Shown: piece after piece, positions 28,318 through 38,120 of the stretch | Layout: every line of letters starts with the position of its first letter | Numbering within the stretch: position 1 is the stretch's first letter | NCBI RefSeq assembly: GCF_006439395.2 | Contig: NZ_CP083950.1 | Span: forward strand, 3,968,001 to 4,032,000 | Direction: 5' to 3' | DNA: 64,000 nt | DNA from: Mesorhizobium sp. B4-1-4 | Lineage (GTDB): Bacteria > Pseudomonadota > Alphaproteobacteria > Rhizobiales > Rhizobiaceae | Program-made: the position numbers and the translations under genes | Notes under the pieces: model-generated | Told to the model about the DNA's origin: nothing | The model's input: the letters and a program-made list of their open reading frames with translations, nothing else | Databases searched by the model: none

Positions 28318-29232
28318 TCAGGCTTGTCGACCTCCCAAGCCAAGCGGCGTTTCGAGATCGATGTCGACGCGGACGGGGAAATGATCGGATGCCACCTCGC
28401 CTATATCGGATTCGACCGAACGCACCCGCTCGGCGAACATGCCGCCGATGAAACAATGGTCGAGCCGGCGCTTTGCCAGCCTGCCGTCGATGATCTTCTC
28501 ATGCGTGTGGAAATCAGCCGCCGCTTCGATCGCCACGGCGGCGGCATCGACGAAACCATCGAGATAGGCGGCACCCCGATGGTAGGGCGTGCTGCCGACG
28601 ATGCGGCGATATTCGGCGCTGCCCGGCTCCATGTTGAAATCGCCCATCCAGATCGCCGCCGGCGGATTTTCCGGCTCGGCTTCGCCGCTGGTCCAGTTGC
28701 GCGAAGGCTCGTCATCGACGCCGCTCCATGGCCCGCCGTCGGTGGGCGCCCGGCGATGTTCGGCGAGCAGGTGGTCGATCTGCTCCAGCCGTTCTTCAGC
28801 CGCGATGTGCGCGAGATGCAACGACAGCACGCGCACCGGGCCGGCCGGCGTACGGATCATGCATTCCAGCGCGGCATTGCGGGTGTTGAGCGGCCGCAGC
28901 GTGCGGCGCATCGGCAGCGCATGCAGCCGCGACCACACGATCGGCAGCTTCGACAGCACCATGGTGCCGAACTGCCGCCGCCGGTTGACCAGGCGCCCGT
29001 CGCGCCGCTCGCTGGCATCCATGTCGAAGGCCGGCCCGTAGACCCAGTAATAGTCTGGCAGCAGGCGTGAAAGCAGTTCCGGCTGGTCGTCGAAATTGCT
29101 GCGTTGCCAGTGCCGCTCCACCTCCTGCAGGGCAATGATGTCGGCGCCGTCGACGATGCGTGCCGCGCGCGAAAGATCGTAGCGCTCGTCGCTGCCGAAT
29201 CCGTACTGGATGTTGTAACTGACCAGCTTCAT
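28318..29232 (-). CDS. endonuclease/exonuclease/phosphatase (EEP) family protein
   Basis: This 304-residue EEP-fold hydrolase shows the family motifs in order: SYNIQYG at the N terminus (metal Asn), IIALQEVE (metal Glu), WMGDFNMEP (Asp-Asn) and the terminal ASDHFPV (Asp-His). No signal peptide is seen. Members cleave phosphodiester or phosphomonoester bonds in nucleic acids, inositol phosphates or sphingomyelin, so substrate is open. The downstream DMT permease gene is translationally adjacent, making a two-gene operon. Confidence 0.88.
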   Translation of the reverse strand: MKLVSYNIQYGFGSDERYDLSRAARIVDGADIIALQEVERHWQRSNFDDQPELLSRLLPDYYWVYGPAFDMDASERRDGRLVNRRRQFGTMVLSKLPIVWSRLHALPMRRTLRPLNTRNAALECMIRTPAGPVRVLSLHLAHIAAEERLEQIDHLLAEHRRAPTDGGPWSGVDDEPSRNWTSGEAEPENPPAAIWMGDFNMEPGSAEYRRIVGSTPYHRGAAYLDGFVDAAAVAIEAAADFHTHEKIIDGRLAKRRLDHCFIGGMFAERVRSVESDIGEVASDHFPVRVDIDLETPLGLGGRQA

Positions 29233-29419
29233 TGCTTATCCGGCTTATTTTCCATCATGGCAGTAGCGGTTCGGCGGATTGGTTGCAATGTGCAGGAGAA
29301 TGGATGCGGCTTGTGCCAGAAGCCTCCCGCCCGTTGTGCGATCATGCACCGATTCCGGACCGTTCCGATATCCTCCACACGCCGGAAACGGCGTGTGACA
29401 CCTCTGGCGATGAACCGTC

Positions 29420-30973
29420 CTAATCCGTCGTCAACGGCTGGAAACGGCCAGCCGGAGACGCCGCCAGTTCCGACCAGTCGATCTCTTCTTCCAGGCGATG
29501 ATAGGCTTCGTCGCCGATCGTGCCGTTGCTGCGCAATTCCTCCAGCGTGTCGCGTTGGCGGTCGATGGCGTAGAGGCGCAGCCGGTCGTATTCGGTTGCC
29601 GCCTGTGCGTCATCAGGGTTTTGCGCGATCACGCGTTGGGCCTCATACTGCTCGCGCACCACGGCCGCCGCGACCGATGTCTTGCGGCTCAACACATCTA
29701 GCGCGGCCTGCATGACGGCGACGCGAGCCTGGGCCACTTCGCGGTCTATCGTCGTGTCCCGTTCGAAGTCGAGTATCCGCAGCAGCGGCTTCAGGCTCAT
29801 CCCTTGCAATACCAGCGTGCCCAGGACCACCGCGAAGGCGGCAAGCACGATCGGATCGCGACCGGGAAAGCCGGCCGGCAGCGCAATGGCCACCACCAGC
29901 GTCACCAGCCCCCGCATGCCGCACCAGCCGACGAGCACGGAGCCGCGAAACGTCGGCGCATCGCTCCTCCGCTCTTCGCCGCCGAAGCGGGCAAACCATC
30001 GGATGATCGCAACGTAACTCGCCACCCAGAAAAGGCGTGCCACGATGACAACGGCCAGCACCGTCGCTGCAAAGAGAAAAGCTTCGCCTTGCCCATCGCC
30101 GGAGAGACGGCCGACGATCGATCGTGCCTGCAGGCCCATCAGCACGAAAGCCAGCACGTTGAGCACGAACACCGCCGACTCCCAGACCGAATAGGTGCTG
30201 ACGCGGCGTCTCGCCGACATATGGCGCGGCGCCCTGCGCGCGATGGTGATGGCGTAGACGACGATGGTGATGATGGCGGACAGCCCGAGCCTGTCCGCCA
30301 GGATCCACACCCCGAACGTCCCGGCGAACTGCACCACGGTGCTGCTTGCCGCATCCTCGATCCGGGACAGCGTCAACAGCGAGAAGCGGCCAAGCAGATA
30401 ACCCGCCACGAGGCTGCCGATGGTCGACAGCAGGATCGTTGGAACGGCGTTGCTCAGCGTGATCGAGCCGAGTGCCGCCGAAACCGCCAGCCGGTAGATC
30501 AGCAGCGCGGTGGCGTCGTTGAGCAGGCTCTCGCCCTGGAGAATGGCGGTGATGCGGTGCGGCACCTTGAATTGTCCGAGAACCGCGCTTGCCGCCACCG
30601 CATCTGGCGGAGCAACGATGGCGCCGAGCGCGATCGCCGCCGCGATCGGCAGACCGGCCATCTTCCAGCCGACGAAGGCGACGACGGCCGTGGTGAAGAC
30701 GACAGCGCCGAGCGCCAGCATCACCAACGACAGCCTGTAGCGCTTCAGGTCGCGCAGCGAGGTGTCATAGGCGGAATCCAGAAGCACCGGCGCAATGAAC
30801 AGCGCAAGCGCCAGTTCCGGATCGATTTCGATGGTCGGTGTGCCAGGCACGAAGGCAATAGCAACCCCAGCTAGGGCCAGCAGGGACGGATAGGGGATCT
30901 CCAGCCGTCGCGACAGCGCCGTCAATGCAACGGCCGTCAAAAGCAGGACTAGCGTCAGTTCGAAAAGAGCCAT
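29420..30973 (-). CDS. Na+/H+ antiporter, CPA1 (NhaP-like)
   Basis: This 517-residue membrane protein has around 12 helices followed by a cytosolic tail of about 120 residues. PPDAVAASAVLGQFKVP and ESLLNDATALLIYRLA are hallmark CPA1 motifs, with ND as ion-binding residues. The tail (DTIDREVAQARVAVMQAALD) is helical and probably regulatory. It exchanges protons for sodium or potassium in pH and salt homeostasis. It appears monocistronic; upstream is a 342-bp spacer. Confidence 0.9.
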   Translation of the reverse strand: MALFELTLVLLLTAVALTALSRRLEIPYPSLLALAGVAIAFVPGTPTIEIDPELALALFIAPVLLDSAYDTSLRDLKRYRLSLVMLALGAVVFTTAVVAFVGWKMAGLPIAAAIALGAIVAPPDAVAASAVLGQFKVPHRITAILQGESLLNDATALLIYRLAVSAALGSITLSNAVPTILLSTIGSLVAGYLLGRFSLLTLSRIEDAASSTVVQFAGTFGVWILADRLGLSAIITIVVYAITIARRAPRHMSARRRVSTYSVWESAVFVLNVLAFVLMGLQARSIVGRLSGDGQGEAFLFAATVLAVVIVARLFWVASYVAIIRWFARFGGEERRSDAPTFRGSVLVGWCGMRGLVTLVVAIALPAGFPGRDPIVLAAFAVVLGTLVLQGMSLKPLLRILDFERDTTIDREVAQARVAVMQAALDVLSRKTSVAAAVVREQYEAQRVIAQNPDDAQAATEYDRLRLYAIDRQRDTLEELRSNGTIGDEAYHRLEEEIDWSELAASPAGRFQPLTTD

Positions 30974-31315
30974 GGGCTGTTACATCCGTGGGATTGCTGG
31001 CGCAGATATGCATGCAGCATGCGGTGGATTGGCCATCAAACTCAAGCCCTCCAGCAATGCGCCTGAAATCGCCGCGGATGGAGCCTTGCCCGCTGTCCAG
31101 GAGATTATCCCAGCCGGTTCATCGCATCGGCTTGACGCCGCTTGCCGGATGCCGCTTGCCGACGCCTGAGAGGGGCGGGAATAATGAATGCGTCCAACCA
31201 TGTGTTGGCATCGTTGCCGCCGTAATCCCGGCTGGATTGAACAGCATCGCAAATCCGACGACGCTGCCGCCGAAATCTGGGGCTAACCCCGTTCGCTTAG
31301 GCTCATACCATCGAG
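30974..31315. other. intergenic, no gene recognised
   Basis: This 342-bp spacer separates the antiporter start from the end of the POPT ABC operon. It should hold the antiporter promoter. A near-tandem GCCGCTTGCCG-type duplication lies around 31137-31165. No RNA or protein gene is supported. Confidence 0.5.
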
Positions 31316-32380
31316 CTAATGCAACACCAGCATATCGCCCGACGAGAACGAAATCTCAGCCTTCTCGCCAACGGCGGGCGGCGGCGTCGCCGAGTTGTTG
31401 AACGTGTCGAGCGACACCGTGTTGCCGCCGATACCGACGCGGACCCGGATTACCGAACCGAGGAAATGCACTTCGGAAATCTCGCCGGACAGGCTGGAAT
31501 CGCGGCCGGGCTGACGGCCGAGCGAAATTGCCTCTGGCCGCAGCGCCAGCGCCAGCGTATCGCCGGACTTCGAGCCGTTGAGCTTGCCCTTCAACTCGAC
31601 TTCCTGCGTGTTGACCTGCACCTTGCCTGATGCGGCATCGGTGACCTTGCCCTCGAGAACGTTGAGCGTGCCGACGAAGTTGGCGACGAACTTGGTCGCC
31701 GGCCGGTTGTAGATCTCGAACGGCGTGGCAACCTGCTCGGCCTTGCCGCCATACATGACCGCGATGCGGTCGGAGATCGACAGCGCTTCTTCCTGGTCGT
31801 GCGTGACGAAAATGGTGGTGATGCCGAGCTTCTTCTGGATCGAGCGGATTTCCTCGCGCAGCGAAACGCGCACCTTGGCGTCCAGCGCCGACAGCGGTTC
31901 GTCGAGCAGCAGCAGCTTCGGCTTCGGCGCGATCGCACGCGCCAGCGCGATACGCTGCTGCTGGCCGCCCGAGAGCTGGTAGGGATAACGGTCGGCCATC
32001 TGCGGCAGCTTGATCATGTCGAGCATCTCGGCCACGCGCTTGTCGGCGTCGGCCTTGGGCATGCCGGCAACCTTCAGGCCGAAAGCGATGTTCTGCGCCA
32101 CGGTGAGGTTCGGGAACAGCGCGTAGGCCTGGAACACCATGCCGACATTGCGCTGGTTGGGCTTCAGCCGGGTGATGTCCTTGCCGGCGACGACGATCTT
32201 ACCGGCCGACGGCTCCTCGAAGCCGGCAACCATGCGCAGCACCGTGGTCTTGCCACAACCGGACGGTCCGAGGAACGAGACGAACTCGCCCGGCTCGACG
32301 TCGAGGCTGAAATCCTGGACCACGGTGTTGGTACCGTAGGACTTTCGCACATGCTGGATGGACAGGAATGGCTCGGCCAT
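31316..32380 (-). CDS. ABC transporter ATPase, PotA-like (POPT family)
   Basis: This 354-residue ATPase has Walker A GPSGCGKTT, signature LSGGQQQR, Walker B LLLLDEP, switch His in VTHDQEE, and a C-terminal TOBE domain from about residue 240. It resembles PotA/FbpC-type ATPases for polyamines, iron, opines, phosphonates or GABA. It is the last gene of a four-gene operon read leftwards (binding protein, permease, permease, ATPase). Confidence 0.92.
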   Translation of the reverse strand: MAEPFLSIQHVRKSYGTNTVVQDFSLDVEPGEFVSFLGPSGCGKTTVLRMVAGFEEPSAGKIVVAGKDITRLKPNQRNVGMVFQAYALFPNLTVAQNIAFGLKVAGMPKADADKRVAEMLDMIKLPQMADRYPYQLSGGQQQRIALARAIAPKPKLLLLDEPLSALDAKVRVSLREEIRSIQKKLGITTIFVTHDQEEALSISDRIAVMYGGKAEQVATPFEIYNRPATKFVANFVGTLNVLEGKVTDAASGKVQVNTQEVELKGKLNGSKSGDTLALALRPEAISLGRQPGRDSSLSGEISEVHFLGSVIRVRVGIGGNTVSLDTFNNSATPPPAVGEKAEISFSSGDMLVLH

Positions 32381-32410
32381 GGCTTTTTCTCTCAGGTCAG
32401 TGCTTTTCGG

Positions 32411-33202
32411 TCAATTCGGGCGGTTCGCCGATTTCGGCGCGAAGCGGGACAGGATCTGGATGAGCGACATGCAGCCCCAGGTGATGGCAAACGCGATGAT
32501 GGCAAGGGCTGCCGGCTCATAGGCGCGGTTGGCGCCGATGTTCTGCAGGTAAGGGCCGAAGGCCGGCCGGTTGAGCAGGCTCGCCATGGTGAACTCGCCG
32601 ATAACGATCGCGAAGGTCAGGAACGCCCCTGACAACACCGCGATCAGCACATTGGGCAGAATAACCCGGCCGATGATCGTCGACCAGCCCGCGCCCAGGA
32701 TCTGTGCTGCTTCCGTCAATGTCCGCACGTCGATTGTGCGCAGCCCGGTGTCGACTGCGCGATACATGTAAGGCAGCGACAACGTCGCATAGCCGATCAC
32801 CAGCAAGGCGTTCGCGCCCATATTGCTTCCCAGGAACGGCAGCGGCGAATTCGAACCGTACATCCTGATGTAGCCGAAGACGATGACGATGGCCGGTATG
32901 ACCAGCGGCAACAATGTGATGAACTCGACGATCGGCCTGAGCTGAGGCAGACGCAGCCGGATCCAGTATGCAGCCGGCACCACGATCAGGATTCCGAGGA
33001 TGATGGTGAAGATGGCAGCGATCACCGAATACAGGAAGGTCGACTGGAAGCGCGCATCGCCCAACACGATCTGATAGGCATCGAAGGAATGGACGCCGCG
33101 CCGCATGCGCAGCGAGAATTCGACCGTTGCCATCAGCGGAATGAAGAAGTAGGCAGCGCCGACGATAAAGACGACCCAGGCCCAGAATTTGCCCGACTTC
33201 AT
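32411..33202 (-). CDS. ABC transporter permease, PotC-like
   Basis: This 263-residue permease starts at ATG 33202, in a four-base overlap with the preceding permease; the longer open frame upstream is inside that gene. Six helices are predicted, beginning FWAWVVFIVGAAYFFIPLMA. The EAA loop reads LTEAAQILGAGWSTIIGRVI. It forms the channel with the PotB-like protein at 33199-34116. Confidence 0.91.
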   Translation of the reverse strand: MKSGKFWAWVVFIVGAAYFFIPLMATVEFSLRMRRGVHSFDAYQIVLGDARFQSTFLYSVIAAIFTIILGILIVVPAAYWIRLRLPQLRPIVEFITLLPLVIPAIVIVFGYIRMYGSNSPLPFLGSNMGANALLVIGYATLSLPYMYRAVDTGLRTIDVRTLTEAAQILGAGWSTIIGRVILPNVLIAVLSGAFLTFAIVIGEFTMASLLNRPAFGPYLQNIGANRAYEPAALAIIAFAITWGCMSLIQILSRFAPKSANRPN

Positions 33203-34116
33203 TTGAGCCACCTCTCGGAGCGAGTCCGGAACCAGATGTAGAAGACGTTGGCCAAGCCCGTGATGACGATCATGCCGAAGGCGATGGCATATCCGAGCTG
33301 CGGGTTGTGCAGCACATCGCCGTTGATCTGCGAATAGAGCTTGATGGGAACGATGTTGAGTGCCGGGCCGGCAAACGCATAGGCGGTGGCAATGGCGCCG
33401 AAGGCATTGGCGAACAGAAGGATGACGGTGCCGAGGAAACTCGGCCATATCACCGGTATGACCACCATGCGCCAATATTGCGACTGCGTGGCGCCGAGCG
33501 TGGCCGCCGCCTCCCCCCATTCTTTCTTCAAGCCGTCGATGGCCGGCACGATGATGACCACCATCAGGGGAATCTGGAAGAACAGATAGACGGCGATCAG
33601 CCCCGATGTGGTGAGGAAATTGAAGCCCATCGCATAGATGTTGATATTGAGGACATCACGCAGCAGCGTCGTGACGATGCCGACACGGCCGAGTGTCGCC
33701 AGGAAGGCGAAGGCCAGCGGCAGACCGGCGAAATTCGACGCGACGCCCGAAAAGGTCAGGGTCGCGGAGCGCGTCCAGCTTGGAAGTCCGCCGCGCACGA
33801 TGGCGATGGCTATCGCAAGCCCGGCAAAGGCGCCGATGATGGACGACCAGAAACTGATCTTGATCGAAACCCAGTAGGAAGCGCTGATCGATGGGTCACT
33901 GACCAGCTGCAGGATGTTATCCAGCGTAAATCGACCGTCGCCGGTCTGGAACGCCCCCACGACGAGATAGATCGTCGGCAGGATCAGGAACATCAGGGCG
34001 AAGATAAAGAACGGCGCCACGCCGATCCATTGCGTCGGCAAGCGGAAAGCAGTCGCCTCGTTCGGCGGCGCGGGCCTGGTGGCAAGCGACTGATTTGAAA
34101 GCGTAAGATCGGTCAT
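33199..34116 (-). CDS. ABC transporter permease, PotB-like
   Basis: This 305-residue permease has six core helices after a short cytosolic N terminus, the first being IGVAPFFIFALMFLILPTIY. The EAA loop is GEAAATLGATQSQYWRMVVI. It is separated from the binding-protein gene by a stem-loop at 34144-34167, and overlaps the next permease gene by ATGA. Confidence 0.91.
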   Translation of the reverse strand: MTDLTLSNQSLATRPAPPNEATAFRLPTQWIGVAPFFIFALMFLILPTIYLVVGAFQTGDGRFTLDNILQLVSDPSISASYWVSIKISFWSSIIGAFAGLAIAIAIVRGGLPSWTRSATLTFSGVASNFAGLPLAFAFLATLGRVGIVTTLLRDVLNINIYAMGFNFLTTSGLIAVYLFFQIPLMVVIIVPAIDGLKKEWGEAAATLGATQSQYWRMVVIPVIWPSFLGTVILLFANAFGAIATAYAFAGPALNIVPIKLYSQINGDVLHNPQLGYAIAFGMIVITGLANVFYIWFRTRSERWLK

Positions 34117-34143
34117 GCGCCGGCTACCGTCTTCGAGGAAAAG

Positions 34144-34167
34144 CCGGGCGGCCTCACAGCCGCCCGG
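34144..34167 (-). other. intercistronic stem-loop after the binding-protein gene
   Basis: CCGGGCGGC (34144-34152) pairs perfectly with GCCGCCCGG (34159-34167). No T-run follows in the transcript direction, so it is more likely an mRNA stabiliser or attenuator than a full terminator. Confidence 0.55.
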
Positions 34168-34180
34168 TCAATTTCAAACC

Positions 34181-35287
34181 TTACTTGACGTTGGCGCCGA
34201 CAACGGCGTCCCAGTTCTTGCTGATGGCTTCCTTGGCCTTGCCCTGCTCGTCGAGCGTCGGGAAGGCAGCGGAAGCGTAGGCTTCAGCCGGAGGCAGCTT
34301 GGCCAGCACGTCAGCCGGGATCTTACCGTTCTTGGCGAGATCGTTGAAGCGGATCGGGTGGCAATAGCCCTTCAGCCAGCCGACCTGGCCTTCGTCGGAA
34401 TAGAGGTATTCCATCCAGAGCTTGGCCGCATTCGGATGCGGAGCGAAAGCGCTGATCGCCTGCACGTAGACACCGGCGACAACGCCGCTCTTCGGCACGA
34501 CGACGTCGACGGGCGGGTTGCCCTTCAGCGTGTCGCGGCCAGCAAGGGCGTTATAATCCCAGTTGATCAGGATCGGGGTCTGGCCCTGTGCCAGCGTCGC
34601 AGGCTTGCCGACGACCGGGACGAAATTGCCAGCGGCGTTGAGCTTCTTGAAGAAGTCGAGGCCAGCGGTGCCGGCGGCTTGACCAGCAGCGGCACCCGAC
34701 GACAGGCCGGCGGCATACACCGCCTGGATGGCCTGGTTCGAGGCGCGCGGGTCACCAGCGACGGCCACCGCGTTGGCGAATTCCGGCTTCAGGAGATCGG
34801 CCCAGTCCTTCGGCGATTCCTTGATCAGGTCCTTATTCACCATGAACGACAGAACGCCGTAATAGTCGCCGTACCAGGCGCCATCGGCATCCTTGGCGCT
34901 GTCCGGGATCGAGTCCCAGGTCGATACCTTGTAAGGCATCAACAGGCCATCGGCCTTGGCGGTCGGACCGAAGGACAGGCCAACGTCGATGACGTCGGGA
35001 GCCTGCGGGCCCTTGTTATCCTTGTTGGCCTTGATCGCCTCGACTTCGTCGCCGGAGCCGGCGTCGGGATTGAGTTCGTTGATGGTGATTCCCGGATACT
35101 TCGCCTTGAAGCCGGCGATGACGTCGCCATAGCCGCACCAGTCATGCGGCAGGGCGATGGTCGTGAGCTGGCCTTCAGCCTTTGCAGCCTTGACGAGATC
35201 GTCCAGCGAAGCCGCGGACGAAATCACCGACGACACCATGAGGGTCGCGGCCGAAAGGGAAAGCACCTTCCCCGTGAATTTGAACAT
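34181..35287 (-). CDS. ABC transporter substrate-binding protein (POPT-like)
   Basis: This 368-residue protein starts at ATG 35287 with GGAGAGAA upstream and a signal peptide (MFKFTGKVLSLSAATLMVSS, cut near SSAAS). The mature domain LTTIALPHDWCGYGDVIAGF and DVIDVGLSFGPTAKADGLLM resembles binding proteins for polyamines, GABA, opines or phosphonates. The linked amine-type genes (iron alcohol dehydrogenase, aldehyde dehydrogenase, PuuA-like ligase) favour an amino alcohol, polyamine or GABA-like ligand, but this is inference. Confidence 0.88.
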   Translation of the reverse strand: MFKFTGKVLSLSAATLMVSSVISSAASLDDLVKAAKAEGQLTTIALPHDWCGYGDVIAGFKAKYPGITINELNPDAGSGDEVEAIKANKDNKGPQAPDVIDVGLSFGPTAKADGLLMPYKVSTWDSIPDSAKDADGAWYGDYYGVLSFMVNKDLIKESPKDWADLLKPEFANAVAVAGDPRASNQAIQAVYAAGLSSGAAAGQAAGTAGLDFFKKLNAAGNFVPVVGKPATLAQGQTPILINWDYNALAGRDTLKGNPPVDVVVPKSGVVAGVYVQAISAFAPHPNAAKLWMEYLYSDEGQVGWLKGYCHPIRFNDLAKNGKIPADVLAKLPPAEAYASAAFPTLDEQGKAKEAISKNWDAVVGANVK

Positions 35288-35530
35288 GTGTTCTCTCCGT
35301 TGAACTGACGCCGTTGGACGCCTGCGATGCGGTATCGGTTTCATGTGACAGCCAGATGAAAGCTTTGTGAAACCGGCGGCCCGCAGTGCGAAAAAGTAAA
35401 CTCTTTTTAACCTTGTGTAGCAATTGGCCGGCGTATCTTTTTCCGGCTAACTAGTTTCTGCCCTGTCCTGCATCGCCTCCCCTTGTTTCCCTGCCCCATT
35501 TCCAGATCAACTCGATGCGCGAAAAGTGCT

Positions 35531-36703
35531 TCAGACGGTGCCCGCGATGGCGTTTTCGAGCAAGGTCAGCGCCGCCTTTTTGGTCAGCTTGACCGGGTTG
35601 CCCCCGGCCGTTGGATCGACCACCGCCATGTCGGCGATCAGCGCCTTGCGCTTCTTGTCCATGTCGAGCCCCTTGATCAGGCCCGGCAGGGCGTGCGGCA
35701 CCTTCAGGTCCTTGCGCAGCCTGATGATCGCCTTGGCGAAGCCGTCGAAGCCGCCCTTGATGCCGCAATAGGCGGCGAGGCGGGAAATGCACTCCTCGAT
35801 GGAGTCGCGATTGAAGGCGAGCACATAAGGCATGAACACGGCGTTGGTCATGCCATGATGGGTGTCGTAGAGCGCGCCGATCGGATGCGACAGCGAGTGG
35901 ATGGCGCCCAGCCCCTTCTGGAAGGCCGTGGCGCCCATGGCGGCGGCGCTCATCATATGGGCGCGCGCGACCAGGTCCTTGCCGTTGGCAAAGGCCTTTG
36001 GCAGGTTCTCGAACACCAGGCGCACACCCTCGACCGCGATGCCGTCAGCCATCGGATGGTAGCCCGGCGCGCAATAGGCTTCCAGGCAATGGGCGAGCGC
36101 GTCCATGCCGGTGCCGGCGGTGATGAAGGCCGGCATGCCGACCGACAATTCCGGATCGGCGATCACGATCGCCGGCAACAGCTTGGGATGGAAGATGACC
36201 TTCTTGGTGTGCGTCGCCTCATTGGTGATGACACCGGCACGGCCGACTTCCGAGCCGGTGCCAGCGGTGGTCGGTACTGCGATGATCGGAGCGATGGCGT
36301 CCGAATTGGCGCGCGTCCACCAGTCGCCGACATCCTCGAAATCCCACACCGGCCGCGTTTGGCCGGCCTGGAAGGCGATCAGCTTGCCGAGGTCGAGCGC
36401 CGAACCGCCGCCAAAGGCGATGACGCCGTCGTGCTTGCCCTTCTTGAACACTTCGATACCGGCGGTCAGATTGGATTCCACCGGGTTCGGCCTCACCTCC
36501 GAGAAGACGCCATAGGGAACCATGGCATCGTCGAGGATCTTCAGCGTCGAGGCGACGACAGGCAGTTTCGCCAGGCCCGGATCGGTGACGAACAAGGGCC
36601 GCTTGATGCCGGTTGCCGCCAGCACCTCGGGCAGTTCCTTGATGCGTCCGGCGCCGAAGCGGACAGTGGTGGGGTAGTTCCATTTGGAGATCAGTTTGGT
36701 CAT
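35531..36703 (-). CDS. iron-containing alcohol dehydrogenase
   Basis: This 390-residue group III alcohol dehydrogenase has the NAD-binding GGGSALDLGK motif near residue 100 and the metal ligands in DALAHCLEAYCAPGYHP and HSLSHPIGALYDTHHGMTNA. Such enzymes oxidise simple alcohols, diols, lactaldehyde-type compounds or 4-hydroxybutyrate. It follows the aldehyde dehydrogenase gene by 18 bases, so alcohol to aldehyde to acid is the likely sequence. The upstream start at ATG 36703 is clear. Confidence 0.9.
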   Translation of the reverse strand: MTKLISKWNYPTTVRFGAGRIKELPEVLAATGIKRPLFVTDPGLAKLPVVASTLKILDDAMVPYGVFSEVRPNPVESNLTAGIEVFKKGKHDGVIAFGGGSALDLGKLIAFQAGQTRPVWDFEDVGDWWTRANSDAIAPIIAVPTTAGTGSEVGRAGVITNEATHTKKVIFHPKLLPAIVIADPELSVGMPAFITAGTGMDALAHCLEAYCAPGYHPMADGIAVEGVRLVFENLPKAFANGKDLVARAHMMSAAAMGATAFQKGLGAIHSLSHPIGALYDTHHGMTNAVFMPYVLAFNRDSIEECISRLAAYCGIKGGFDGFAKAIIRLRKDLKVPHALPGLIKGLDMDKKRKALIADMAVVDPTAGGNPVKLTKKAALTLLENAIAGTV

Positions 36704-36721
36704 TGCTTGTCTTTCGAAAAA

Positions 36722-38119
36722 TCAGATGGCTTCGCGCAGGTGGAAGGATTTCCGCCGGGTCAGATTGTCGTAGCCGATGGCTGACAGTGCCGCGCCCTTG
36801 CCGGTGTTCTTGACGCCGGTCCAGACCAGCGCCGGATCGAGGTAGTCGCAGCGGTTCATGAACACCGTGCCGGTCTCGACGCGGTTGCCGATCGCCACCG
36901 CATGCTCGGTGTCGCGCGTCCAGATCGAGGCCGTCAGCCCATAGGGACTGTCGTTCATCAGCGCGATCGCTTCCTCGTCGTTGCGAACCTTCATGATGCC
37001 GACGATCGGGCCAAAGCTCTCCTCGCGCATGACGCTCATCTGATGGTCGACCTCGGTCAGCACCTCCGGGGCCAGATAGGGTGAGCCGCTCTTGTCGTTA
37101 GCGACCTTCATGTTGATGTGTGCCTTGGCGCCCTTGCGCAGCGCTTCGGCCTTCTGCTCGCGGATCAGGTCGGCGAAGCGCGCCTGCGCCATCGGTCCCA
37201 TCGTCGTCGCCTGCTCCAGAGGATTGCCGACGACATAGTTCCTGGTCTCGGCGATAAAGCCTTCGACGAATTCGTCATAGACCTTTTCGTGCACATAGAC
37301 ACGCTCGATGCCGCAGCAGCACTGGCCGGAATTGTAGAAAGCGCCATCGACCAGATTGGCCACCGCATGGTCCATCTTGGCGTCGGGCAGCACATAGGCG
37401 GGATCCTTGCCGCCGAGTTCGAGGCCGGGCGTCATGAAGGTGCCTGCAGCCGCCCTTTCGATGGCACGGCCGCCGCCGACCGAGCCGGTGAAGTTGACAT
37501 GATCGATCTTGCCGGAGCCGAGCAGCTTTTCCGTCTGAGCATGGTTCAGCACGATATTCTGGAACACACCCTTTGGCAGGCCGGCCTTGTCGAACGCCTG
37601 CTGGAAGCGTTCACCGACCAGCAGCGTCTGCGCCGCGTGCTTCAAGATGACGGCGTTGCCGGCCATCAGCGCCGGCACGATGGTGTTCACGGCGGTCAGA
37701 TAAGGGTAGTTCCACGGCGCGATCACCATGACCACGCCGAGCGGATCTTTCTTCACATAGCGGCGGAACCCGTCCTTGGGATTAGAGGCCGGCACCGGTC
37801 TCAGCGCCGCCTCGGCGATCTCGACCATATAGTTGGTGCGTTCCTTGACACCGCCGAACTCGCCGCCATAGCGGACAGGCCGCCCCATCTGCCAGGCGAT
37901 CTCCGGCACGATCTCGTCGGTCATCGAGACCAGCGCTTCGAGCATGGCGAGCATGTATTTGCCGCGCTCGACGATCGGCGTCTCGGCCCACTTCTCCTGC
38001 GCCGCCTTGGCGCGCTCGACCGCGGCATTGATCGCCTGGTCCGTCGCCACGGGCCGCTCGGCATAGATCGAGCCATCGATGGGGGATTTGAGTCTTACCG
38101 TTTCCAAAGGATGCTCCAA
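36722..38119 (-). CDS. aldehyde dehydrogenase (succinate-semialdehyde type)
   Basis: This 465-residue ALDH has PWNYPYLTAVNTIVPALMAG, the catalytic base in GLELGGKDPAYVL and the nucleophile in FYNSGQCCCGIERVY. The first usable start is TTG 38119, but TTG 38107 has TTGGAG six bases upstream and may be preferred, giving 461 residues. The start lies two bases after the PIN-toxin stop. With the iron alcohol dehydrogenase downstream it can turn an alcohol into a carboxylate. Length is slightly short but all key residues are present. Confidence 0.9.
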   Translation of the reverse strand: MEHPLETVRLKSPIDGSIYAERPVATDQAINAAVERAKAAQEKWAETPIVERGKYMLAMLEALVSMTDEIVPEIAWQMGRPVRYGGEFGGVKERTNYMVEIAEAALRPVPASNPKDGFRRYVKKDPLGVVMVIAPWNYPYLTAVNTIVPALMAGNAVILKHAAQTLLVGERFQQAFDKAGLPKGVFQNIVLNHAQTEKLLGSGKIDHVNFTGSVGGGRAIERAAAGTFMTPGLELGGKDPAYVLPDAKMDHAVANLVDGAFYNSGQCCCGIERVYVHEKVYDEFVEGFIAETRNYVVGNPLEQATTMGPMAQARFADLIREQKAEALRKGAKAHINMKVANDKSGSPYLAPEVLTEVDHQMSVMREESFGPIVGIMKVRNDEEAIALMNDSPYGLTASIWTRDTEHAVAIGNRVETGTVFMNRCDYLDPALVWTGVKNTGKGAALSAIGYDNLTRRKSFHLREAI

Positions 38120-38120
38120 G

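Noticed and set aside
33203-33520. Longer N terminus for the PotC-like permease
   Set aside because: It would overlap the PotB-like permease by about 100 codons in another frame; the true start is ATG 33202.
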